From contig JARXKM010000010.1 of the NCBI GenBank assembly GCA_030272785.1, forward strand, positions 1 through 43,454: DNA of 43,454 nt, given 5' to 3'. This stretch comes from Pseudomonadota bacterium (GTDB lineage: Bacteria; Pseudomonadota; Gammaproteobacteria; Burkholderiales; Burkholderiaceae_D). The notes below the pieces were generated by a model that made no database searches, was not told the origin of the DNA, and was given only the letters and a program-made list of their open reading frames with translations. Each line of letters begins with the position of its first letter. Position 1 is the first letter of the stretch. Made by a program: the position numbers and the translations under genes. Shown here piece by piece: positions 7,703 to 14,930 of the stretch.

Positions 7703-9478
7703 TCACTTGTCGTGCCAGCTCATGCGCCGCTCGAGGTACAGGCGCAGCCAGTTGGCGTTCTCGTCGAGCACTTCCTTGCCTAGCGCCGACAGCAGATCCG
7801 CGGCGTCCTCGCCATCTTCGCCGGCGGCCCGCAGCGCCCGGTCGGCGCGCCGGTATGCCGCGCGCAGATGGCCCGCCTGGCGCAGCGTCTCCTGGTGCGC
7901 CATCTTGCCGTTGAATGACAGCCAGGCGGCGCCGACGTCGGTGAGCAGCTTCATGCCGATGATGATCAGCACCAGCAGCCACGCGCTGCGCATCGCGCCC
8001 TGCAGCACCAGCACGATGCCGGCCAGCGCGCACACCAGCCCCGCGGCCAGCAGGCGCCGGCCCCATGCCGTCGAACGGCCTTGCTGGCGCTGGCGCAGCA
8101 GCATGTGCGGGCCGTCGAGATAGGCCAGTTGGGCGTCGATCCAGCCGCGCGCGACCCGCGCCGGCGGCTGCGGCGCGCCGGCCTGGCGCAACGTCAGCGC
8201 GTCGAGCGCGGCGCGCACCCAGCCGGCGTCGTCGCGCTGCTTGATCAGGTAATGGTCGCTGACCAATTCGGCGCTGCCGGCGGCCTGCCAGTACAGCTGC
8301 ACCCGCAAGCCCTCGGCCAGGGCGCGATAGCACAGGTAGGCATTGGCGCGGCCGCTGCGCGCCACCCACAGGTAGGTGCCGACCGCGGCGGCGGCGCCGC
8401 CGGCGTAACACAAGGTCTCGATCAGGTCGCCGAATTCGTCGCTCAGCAGGCGCATCAGCGACGACGAGGCGGCCAGCACTGCCGCCAGCGCGATGGCGAC
8501 CCAGCAGCGCCGCCAGCGCCGCTTGGCGTGCGCCGCCTGCACGTCGGCCACCGCGAAGCTGGACACCAGCGCCGCCAGCGCCGCGTCGGGCGCGGCCGCC
8601 GGCGCGAGGCTGGCCAGCAGGTCGGCGCGCGCCGCCGCCAGCCGCGCGCGGTAGGCGCCGGCGCCGGCGGCCAGCATCGCGTGATGCTGGCGGTTCAACG
8701 CATCGAGTTCGGCGCCGGCGGCGCGGATGCAGGCGCGCGCGTCGCCGCCCTGCCCCGCCGGCGCCAGCGCGCGCAGCGGCACTGTGGCGGCCGGCGCCAG
8801 CGCCGCGGGCCCGTCGCGGGCGCGCCGTGTGTGCACGTGCAGCACGCTGCCGCACTGCGGCGGCGCCAAACGGGCGGCGCTGCGCCGCGCATGGCAGCGA
8901 TCGAAGCCGTGTACCCGGGTGTTGACCAGGTCGAGCGTGCCGCCGGGGGCCAGCGGCGTCGGCTGGCCGTCCCACACGGCGATCACCAGCTGGGCGTGCA
9001 GCGCCAGATAGCGCACCAGGCGCGCGTAGGGCGCGTTGGCCGCGCTCGGCGCCGTGCCGGCGGTGGCGTCCAGTTCGAGCTGCGGTATGGTAAACACGCA
9101 CGCCGCCGCCTGCAGGAACGGCGCGATGCGCGCGGCGAACGCGGCGCCGTCGGCCCCGCCCTGCTCGGCGCAGTACTGCGCCAGCGGCATCGGCAGCGGC
9201 ACCAGCAGGCGTATCCGCTCGGGCCGTTCGGCCGCCGCGCGCAGCCGCAGCACCTGCGCGGCGAACAGCTGGTCGGCGCCGTCGGCCAGCGGCGAGAGGC
9301 AATCGAGCGTCGTGTGCGGCAGGCTAGCCGCCACCAGTTGCAGTGCCTCGTACAGCCGTTCGCCGACCGCGCCGATGTCGTCCGGATGGAGGTCGCGGTG
9401 GCCGCCGATGGCGACCACGAACGGTGCCGCGCCGGCGCTTTCGTGCGGATCGATGACGGCGTCTTGCACGCGCAGCAA
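7703..9478 (-). CDS. SLOG-domain protein with four C-terminal membrane helices (SLATT-like effector)
   Basis: The product is 591 aa. Residues 18-190 form a SLOG (Rossmann-like nucleotide-sensing) domain: the opening strand and loop 'VVAIGGHRDL' (21-30), the helix 'LSPLADGADQLFAAQVL' (61-77), 'RIRLLVPLPMPLAQY' (88-102) and 'LVIAVWDGQPTPLAPGGT' (164-181). Residues 255-320 are Ala-rich and helical. Four membrane helices follow in two hairpins, at about 325-345, 352-372, 474-494 and 498-518, with a conserved-looking 'YRALAEGLRVQLYWQAAG' between the pairs. This matches the SLOG-plus-2TM (SLATT) architecture predicted for conflict systems, in which a nucleotide ligand triggers membrane damage. It is the last gene of the sensor-TIR-SLOG operon, 5 bp after the TIR gene. 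The assignment rests on motifs; no homologue search was done. Confidence 0.78.
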   Translation of the reverse strand: MLRVQDAVIDPHESAGAAPFVVAIGGHRDLHPDDIGAVGERLYEALQLVAASLPHTTLDCLSPLADGADQLFAAQVLRLRAAAERPERIRLLVPLPMPLAQYCAEQGGADGAAFAARIAPFLQAAACVFTIPQLELDATAGTAPSAANAPYARLVRYLALHAQLVIAVWDGQPTPLAPGGTLDLVNTRVHGFDRCHARRSAARLAPPQCGSVLHVHTRRARDGPAALAPAATVPLRALAPAGQGGDARACIRAAGAELDALNRQHHAMLAAGAGAYRARLAAARADLLASLAPAAAPDAALAALVSSFAVADVQAAHAKRRWRRCWVAIALAAVLAASSSLMRLLSDEFGDLIETLCYAGGAAAAVGTYLWVARSGRANAYLCYRALAEGLRVQLYWQAAGSAELVSDHYLIKQRDDAGWVRAALDALTLRQAGAPQPPARVARGWIDAQLAYLDGPHMLLRQRQQGRSTAWGRRLLAAGLVCALAGIVLVLQGAMRSAWLLVLIIIGMKLLTDVGAAWLSFNGKMAHQETLRQAGHLRAAYRRADRALRAAGEDGEDAADLLSALGKEVLDENANWLRLYLERRMSWHDK

Positions 9479-9483
9479 GCCGC

Positions 9484-10167
9484 CTAACCGAGCGCGGTGC
9501 GGCAGCGCGTGACGAACAGCTTGCGCTCGTTACCGTCGTCGATTTCGAGCGACAGCGCCGTCACCAGCTCTTGCGCGCTGCTCGCAAACTGCGCGCCGCG
9601 CCGCACCAGGTGCTTGGCGATCGGGCCGAGCACCTGCGCCAGCGCGGCTTCCAGCATGGCCAGCAGCTGCGGGTCGAAGACGCTCGCCACCGGCGCGGCC
9701 GCGGCCGGCGGCACCGGCATGGCGGCGGCGGCCGCCTGCGGGCGCGCCGGCGCGCCCGCAGCGCCGCGCTCGAGCAGCACCGCGATGCATTCGTGCAGCT
9801 GGCCGAGGTGGAAATCGATCTCGCCGTCGAGCGCGTCGAGCCAATGCTGGGTGCTGATGAAGTATTCGAGACTTTTCGACAGCGGCACGTTCTCGATGCG
9901 CAGCGGCAGGATGTGCAGGCCCTTGTTGACGGCGCGCTCGACTTCGCGCCGCACCTGCGGCGAGCGGTTCGAATTGGCCGAAAATACCAGCACCAGCACC
10001 TGCGCATGGTCCATCGCATTGATGATCGCCTCGGCCCAGTCTTCGCTCGGCCGGATGTCGCGCGGCGCGACCCAGCAGCGAATCGCATTCGCTTCGAGCT
10101 TGTGGCAGATCGCGTCGGCAAAGACCTTGTCGGCGTGCGCGTAGCTGAGGAAGACGTCGTGGGCCAT
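9484..10167 (-). CDS. TIR-domain protein with C-terminal helical module
   Basis: The product is 227 aa. Residues 1-135 form a bacterial TIR domain (TIR_2 type): 'DVFLSYAHADKVFAD' (4-18), the BB-loop-like 'CWVAPRDIRPSEDW' (31-44), 'VLVLVFSANSNRSPQVRREVERA' area (57-79) and 'ILPLRIENV'. E75 or E77 is in place to be the catalytic Glu of an NAD+ hydrolase or cyclase. An Ala/Pro linker (about 138-165) leads to a C-terminal helical module (168-227) with 'LGPIAKHLVRRG' and 'EIDDGNERKLFVTRC'. I recall similar tails on proteobacterial kinases and signalling proteins, but this is unverified. It starts 1 bp after the haem sensor gene and ends 5 bp before the SLOG gene. NAD-derived signalling to SLOG is inference by analogy to Thoeris ThsB/ThsA. 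Confidence 0.9.
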   Translation of the reverse strand: MAHDVFLSYAHADKVFADAICHKLEANAIRCWVAPRDIRPSEDWAEAIINAMDHAQVLVLVFSANSNRSPQVRREVERAVNKGLHILPLRIENVPLSKSLEYFISTQHWLDALDGEIDFHLGQLHECIAVLLERGAAGAPARPQAAAAAMPVPPAAAAPVASVFDPQLLAMLEAALAQVLGPIAKHLVRRGAQFASSAQELVTALSLEIDDGNERKLFVTRCRTALG

Positions 10168-10168
10168 G

Positions 10169-11044
10169 TCAGCCTAACAGCGCCATGGCTTTTTCGACGC
10201 TGCGCCGCATGCGGTTGAAGGCATTGCCGAGCACCGCGATCTCATCGTCGCCGCGGATGTCGAACGGCTCGGCGTCGAGCCGGCCGGCGCTGACCGCGTC
10301 GGCGATCCGGGTGATCTTGCGCATCGGCTTGAGCAGCAGGCTGTACAACACCAGGTTGACCAGCGCCAGGATGCCGGCAAAGGTGGCCAGCATGCCGCCC
10401 ATGATCACCCGCAGCGCGCGCCCGGCCTGCTCGAGCGGCACTTCCAGCGGCACCGAGACGATCTGGCTGCCGACGATTTCATTGAGTTTCCAGCCGAAGC
10501 CGTTGGCGTCGCCGTACAGCGCCTTCATGCTGGCCGGCGCCGCCGCCGGCGTACTGTGGCAGGCCAGGCACTGGCCGTCCTTGATCTGGATCGGGCGCGC
10601 CAGGAACAGCGACGGGCCGGACGGCGTGGTGCGCTCGCCCACCATTTCCTTCAGTTCGGGATGGTCGCGCAGGTTGCGCACCACGTCCGCCTCCCACTCG
10701 ACGACGCGGTCGCGCGGGTTGGTCGGGTTCAGGGTCGCCTCCTTGTAGCTGTAGTTCTTGTACAGCTCGTGCAGCTTGGCGAAGCTCTGGGTGGCGGCGT
10801 ACGACGGCACCGACTGCGGCAAGAACTCCTTGTCGAGCCGCGCCGCCAGCAGCGGCTTGATCTCGCTGCTGGTGTAGCTGCGCGCCGCCAGCGCCGCCTC
10901 CATCATCAGGCTGGCATGGCTGAGCACCTCGCGCTTGGCATTGTCCTGCAAGACCTGGTTGGTCAACACGCCCGTCACCGCCAGGCCGGCGCCGAATGCG
11001 GCCACCAGCAACAGATTCACCTTCAACAACAATTTCATCGTCAC
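10169..11044 (-). CDS. Tll0287-like (DUF3365) haem sensor with HAMP domain
   Basis: The product is a 291-aa membrane sensor. It has an N-terminal TM helix (about 5-27), a periplasmic DUF3365/Tll0287-like PAS-type domain (30-210) with one haem c motif CLACH (159-163), a second TM (about 212-235) and a HAMP domain (235-288, 'LLKPMRKITRIADAVSAGRL' start). The protein stops after HAMP, with no GGDEF, kinase or MCP output domain as is usual for this sensor class. Its output may therefore be the TIR protein encoded 1 bp downstream. A periplasmic c-type haem suggests sensing of redox state, NO, CO or O2; the ligand is unknown. It is the first gene of the operon, behind the promoter at 11086-11114. 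Confidence 0.88.
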   Translation of the reverse strand: MTMKLLLKVNLLLVAAFGAGLAVTGVLTNQVLQDNAKREVLSHASLMMEAALAARSYTSSEIKPLLAARLDKEFLPQSVPSYAATQSFAKLHELYKNYSYKEATLNPTNPRDRVVEWEADVVRNLRDHPELKEMVGERTTPSGPSLFLARPIQIKDGQCLACHSTPAAAPASMKALYGDANGFGWKLNEIVGSQIVSVPLEVPLEQAGRALRVIMGGMLATFAGILALVNLVLYSLLLKPMRKITRIADAVSAGRLDAEPFDIRGDDEIAVLGNAFNRMRRSVEKAMALLG

Positions 11045-11085
11045 GCCCGCTTCTGGTTGGGTCCGCGCAGCGCGGAGCGCTGCCG

Positions 11086-11117
11086 ATGATACAGTTGTGT
11101 CTAAAAATTAACAACTG
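11086..11117 (-). promoter_or_regulatory. Sigma70-type promoter with overlapping dyad for the TIR/SLOG operon
   Basis: On the minus strand, -35 TTGTTA (11114-11109) and -10 TATCAT (11091-11086) are separated by exactly 17 bp, about 40 bp upstream of the sensor gene start. A perfect 7-bp inverted repeat CAGTTGT/ACAACTG (11092-11098 and 11111-11117, 12-bp spacer) overlaps the -35 box and the whole spacer. This is the expected position for a repressor operator. The binding protein is unknown. Confidence 0.65.
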
Positions 11118-11195
11118 ATACTGCTGTCGATGCGCAAAAATGTCTGTTTTCCGCTGCGCGCGGCGGCCTGCGCCCAGCGGCCGATTCTCGGCCTC

Positions 11196-14012
11196 TCAGG
11201 CGCGCGGCGTGCGCCGCCAGCTGCGCGCGCGCGCCTGGCGCGGCGGCTGGCGCGCCTGGCCGGCCACCGCCAGCGATTTGTGCGCGCGCAGCATCGCCGC
11301 GCAGGCCTCGCCGTCGACCGGCCGGCTGAAGAAGTAGCCCTGGATTTCATCGCAGCCATTGGCCGCCAGCAGCGCCAGCTGGTCGGCCGTCTCGACGCCC
11401 TCGGCGATCACCGTCAGGCGCAGGCCGTGCGCCATGGCGATCACCGCGCGCGCGATCGACAGGTCGTCGGCATCGCAGGTGATGTCCTTGACGAACGACT
11501 GGTCGAGCTTGAGCTTGTCGACCGGGAAGCGTTTCAGGTAGTTCAGGTTCGAGTAGCCGGTGCCGAAATCGTCGATCGCCAGCTGCACCCCCATGTCCTT
11601 GAGCTGGCGCAGGATCTCGAAGCTCTTCTGCGGATCTTCCATCGACGCGCTTTCGGTCAGTTCGAGTTCGAGCAGGTGCGGCGCCAGCCCGGTTTCGGCG
11701 AGAATGCGCGCGACGGTGGCGACGATGCTTTCGGAGAATTGGCGCGCCGACAGGTTGACCGATACCGGCAGCGGCGCCAGCCCCTCGCGCTGCCACGCGC
11801 AGCTTTGCTCGCAGGCGCGGCGCAGCACCCATTCGCCGATCGGCAAAATCAGGCCGGTTTCCTCGGCCAGGCCGATGAAGCTGCCCGGCGCGACCAGGCC
11901 GAGCTCGGGATGCTGCCAGCGCACCAGCGCCTCGACGCCGATGATGGCGCCGCTGGCCAGGCTCACCTGCGGCTGGTAATGCAGCAGGAACTCGTCGCGC
12001 TCGACGGCGCGGCGCAGCGCGCTTTCGAACTTGAAGCGCTCGTGCGCGTCCTGGTTCAATTCGGGCCGGTAGAACTGGTAACGCTGCGCCTTGCTGAGCA
12101 TGGCGCCGCGCAGCGCCGCCTCGGCGCCCTGCACGATGGCGTCGTAATCCTCGCCGTCGTTGGGGAAGACCGCGATGCCGATGCACGGATCGAGATGCAG
12201 CTCCTCCTGCTCGAAGCTGAACGGTGCGCTCATCGCCGCCAGCACCTGGCGCGCCAGGGCCGACAGCTCGTCGGCGCTGGCGCGCACGGCGACGATGGCG
12301 AAACTGCGCTCGCCCACCCGCGCCACGCTCGCCTCCTCCTGGCCCCACTGGGCAAGGCGCTCGGCGATCTGCACCAGCATCGCCTGTGCGGCGTCGTTGC
12401 CCAGGCTCTCGCCGATGCGGCGCAGGCGCTCCGGCTCGATCAGCAGCAAGCCCATCACCTGCTTGCTGGCGACCACCTTTTCCTGCAGCTGGTGGACCCG
12501 GTCGCGCATCAGGATCCGGTTCGGCAAGCCGGTCAGCGCATCGAAATTGCTCAGGAAGCGTACCTTTTCTTCGGCCCCGCGCAGTTCCGTCACGTCGACG
12601 CCGGTGCCGAGGAAGTATTCGAGCGTGCCGTCGGGCCGGCTCAGCCACGTGGTCGACCAGATGATCGCGCGCGCGCTGCCGTCGCGCGCCAGCCACTGGC
12701 CGCGCACCTGGGTCGGCTTGCTCTGCAGCGGCGCGTGGTCGAAGAAGCGCTCGAGGCCGGGCGAACCGCTGGCCTTCGGGAACACGTCCCAGCAGTTGCG
12801 GCCGATCGCCTCGAGCGCCGGCCAGCCCATCGACTCCTCGCAGGCAGGGTTAAACCGGCGGATCACGCCGTCCGGGTCGACCATGCAGACCAGCGCCCCG
12901 CTGGTGTTGACCACCGCCGCGAGCAGGTTGCGCTCCGACTGCCACGCCTCGGTGCGTTCCTTGACCTGCGCCTCCATGCTGCCGTACAGGCGCGCGCGCT
13001 CGATGGCGACGGCGATCTGGTTGCCGACCGTTTCGAGCACCTGCCATTCCTCGTCGTTGAGCGCGACGCCGGCGCCGGTCATCAGGCACAGCACGCCGCG
13101 CGTGCCGGTGCCGGTGGCCAGCGGGATGCAGGCGTGCGGCAGCGCCACCTGTTCGCAACTCGGCACCAGTTGCGGCAGGATCAGCTGGCCGCGCTGCAGC
13201 TGGCGCTCGCAGTGGCAGGACACGCACGCCTGGTCGGCGCCGGCGCCGGCGTCGAATTCGCGCGCGGCGATCAGGCGCAGCCGGCCGTCCGGGTCGCACA
13301 GCTTGATGCAGGCGCCGAGCACGCCGGGGAAGTCGAGCAGCCGCTCGAGCGCCAATTCGCCCACCGCCTGCTCGGTGAGCGCCGGATTGAGCGCCTCGGC
13401 GATCTTGTAGAGCCCCTCGAGCGACTGGTAGGAGTGCGCGATGCGCTCCTGCTGCGCCTTGAGCTGCTCGGTCATCTGGATCGCTTCCTCGTAGGTCGAG
13501 ATCAGCAGGTCGAAGATCTGCTGGCGTTCCGCGGTGATGAAATGGGTCTGGCCGCCCAGGTTGACCTGCATCCCCAGTTGCACCCGCTCGCTCGCGCGCA
13601 GCGCGCGGTTGGCCAGGATCAGGCGGATGCGCCCCAGCAGGTAGGTGCTGTCGAACGGCTTGCGGATGAAATTGTCGGCGCCGCAGTCAAGCCCCTTGAT
13701 GACGTCGTACAGGCTGGTCAGGGAGGTCAGCAGGATCACCGGAATGGCGCGCAGCGCCGGATCCTGCTTGACCGCCTGGCACAGCGCGAAACCGTCCATT
13801 TCGGGCATCGCGATGTCGCTCACGATCAGCGTCGGCGCCGCCTCGCGCGCGGCGCGCAGTGCCTCGCGTCCGTTGGCGGCGATGCGCACGTGGTAACCGC
13901 CCGCCGTGAGGAGCAGCTGGGCCAGGAAGTGCGCCTGGGTGGCGCTGTCTTCGACCACCAGGATGTCGACCCGCTCGGGCGCAATCACGTGGGGGATGAG
14001 CGTGGACGTCAT
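11196..14012 (-). CDS. Response regulator REC-GAF-PAS-GGDEF(degenerate)-EAL, c-di-GMP phosphodiesterase
   Basis: The product is 938 aa from the ATG at 14012; the frame is open further upstream, but that part overlaps the Hpt gene. The domains are: receiver 14-135 (acidic 'VVED', phospho-acceptor D66 in 'IVSDIAMPEMDG', KPF lysine); a coiled linker; GAF (about 190-350), with an unexpected CVSCHCE cluster; PAS (about 370-490); GGDEF (about 500-660), whose signature is replaced by GERSF so that it is probably inactive as a cyclase; and an intact EAL (about 670-925, 'GVEALVRWQ', 'LELTESASMED', 'DDFGTGYSNLNYLKR', 'AEGVET'). It should hydrolyse c-di-GMP under phosphorelay control. Its start overlaps the Hpt stop by 4 bp, so Hpt is the likely phosphodonor. 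Confidence 0.92.
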   Translation of the reverse strand: MTSTLIPHVIAPERVDILVVEDSATQAHFLAQLLLTAGGYHVRIAANGREALRAAREAAPTLIVSDIAMPEMDGFALCQAVKQDPALRAIPVILLTSLTSLYDVIKGLDCGADNFIRKPFDSTYLLGRIRLILANRALRASERVQLGMQVNLGGQTHFITAERQQIFDLLISTYEEAIQMTEQLKAQQERIAHSYQSLEGLYKIAEALNPALTEQAVGELALERLLDFPGVLGACIKLCDPDGRLRLIAAREFDAGAGADQACVSCHCERQLQRGQLILPQLVPSCEQVALPHACIPLATGTGTRGVLCLMTGAGVALNDEEWQVLETVGNQIAVAIERARLYGSMEAQVKERTEAWQSERNLLAAVVNTSGALVCMVDPDGVIRRFNPACEESMGWPALEAIGRNCWDVFPKASGSPGLERFFDHAPLQSKPTQVRGQWLARDGSARAIIWSTTWLSRPDGTLEYFLGTGVDVTELRGAEEKVRFLSNFDALTGLPNRILMRDRVHQLQEKVVASKQVMGLLLIEPERLRRIGESLGNDAAQAMLVQIAERLAQWGQEEASVARVGERSFAIVAVRASADELSALARQVLAAMSAPFSFEQEELHLDPCIGIAVFPNDGEDYDAIVQGAEAALRGAMLSKAQRYQFYRPELNQDAHERFKFESALRRAVERDEFLLHYQPQVSLASGAIIGVEALVRWQHPELGLVAPGSFIGLAEETGLILPIGEWVLRRACEQSCAWQREGLAPLPVSVNLSARQFSESIVATVARILAETGLAPHLLELELTESASMEDPQKSFEILRQLKDMGVQLAIDDFGTGYSNLNYLKRFPVDKLKLDQSFVKDITCDADDLSIARAVIAMAHGLRLTVIAEGVETADQLALLAANGCDEIQGYFFSRPVDGEACAAMLRAHKSLAVAGQARQPPRQARARSWRRTPRA

Positions 14013-14428
14013 GGCCGAGGTGGCGCGGCGGCCAGTTCGCGCGCCAGCGCATCGAGTTGCCCGATCAGCGCCAGTGCCTGGTTGCGGCTGCGCCCGGTCG
14101 GCGGCGCCACCAGCGTAGCGGCGACGCCGATGGCCGAACGCAGGCGCGCCAGCTGCGCCGGCGTCAGCGTCACACGGGCGGCAGCGGCGGCGGCGAACAC
14201 CTGCTCCATCGCGTGGCACAGATATTCGAGTTCGCCCAGGCCGATGGCGCGCGCGGCACCCTTGAGCGTGTGCAGCGCATCCTGGATCGACAGCAGCAGG
14301 GCCGCCTGCGGCGCGGCGTGCTCGCCCAGCGCGGCCAGGCTGGCATCGATGTGCGCCAGGTGCAGACATGCCTCGTCGGCGAAGATCGCCTGCAAGGGCC
14401 GTTCGAGGTCGGCGAGCGCCTGGTTCAT
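14009..14428 (-). CDS. Histidine phosphotransfer (Hpt) domain protein
   Basis: The product is 139 aa from the ATG at 14428. The Hpt signature 'DALHTLKGAARAIGLGELE' places the phospho-accepting histidine at about residue 53 in a four-helix bundle. An in-frame TTG at 14521 would add 31 residues, but these have no Hpt character. The gene overlaps the REC-EAL gene downstream (ATGA), so the two form a phosphorelay pair. The sensor kinase is not in the window. A short out-of-frame leader ORF ends on the start codon (separate entry). Confidence 0.85.
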   Translation of the reverse strand: MNQALADLERPLQAIFADEACLHLAHIDASLAALGEHAAPQAALLLSIQDALHTLKGAARAIGLGELEYLCHAMEQVFAAAAAARVTLTPAQLARLRSAIGVAATLVAPPTGRSRNQALALIGQLDALARELAAAPPRP

Positions 14429-14502
14429 CGCGCCCGCCCGGCTGGCCGCGCCGTCGACGCCGCCGGCAGTATGGCCAGCGCGTTGGAGGAAGAAAGTTTC
14501 AT
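14425..14502 (-). CDS. Possible 25-codon leader ORF overlapping the Hpt start
   Basis: ATG at 14502 opens a 25-codon frame (MKLSSSNALAILPAAS...) whose TGA overlaps the ATG of the Hpt gene. It could couple translation to the weakly marked Hpt start. Composition is plausible but no family is visible, and it may be chance. Confidence 0.2.
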   Translation of the reverse strand: MKLSSSNALAILPAASTARPAGRAR

Positions 14503-14930
14503 CGATACCTAACAATGCCAATACTACGCCATTCTTGCAAAAAAATTACTTCAAGGAAATTTCACGCAGGGTTTATATTAACCAACAAATCGATGAAACG
14601 CATTTAACAGTGGGTTCCGTGCGCACCTTTTTTGTCGAATAGTCCGGCCATTCGACGCCTGCGCGCATGGTCCGCGGTGACATGGCACCTGCAGCCGTGC
14701 CCGGCAGCGCCGAATGAAGGCAGCGGGTGGCACCTTGATTGTTACAAAAAATAGCGGCAAACATTTTACAAAAAAACCGTTGCGTCAAATCTACATTCTT
14801 TGTGGAAACTAATCGAGTATTGTGGTCGGACGCGCGACAGGATCCGCACGCGCGCGGATTGTCATATTCTTGTCAACCAAGTAGGGTAGGCTGTCGCCAG
14901 CACCTCATCCAGCGATCGCTTACCCGAAGA
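14503..14930. other. Divergent intergenic region, AT-rich
   Basis: About 430 bp separate the Hpt/REC-EAL unit (minus) from the alkaline phosphatase gene (plus). The stretches 14520-14640 and 14740-14820 are markedly AT-rich with several A6-A8 tracts, as expected of promoters on both strands. I found no convincing gene, hairpin terminator or Pho-box-like direct repeat. Confidence 0.45.

Noticed and set aside
11130-14642. 1170-codon plus-strand open frame opposite the REC-EAL and Hpt genes
   Set aside because: The opposite strand carries intact REC, EAL and Hpt motifs; the plus-strand translation is Arg/Gln/Ala-rich without any domain.
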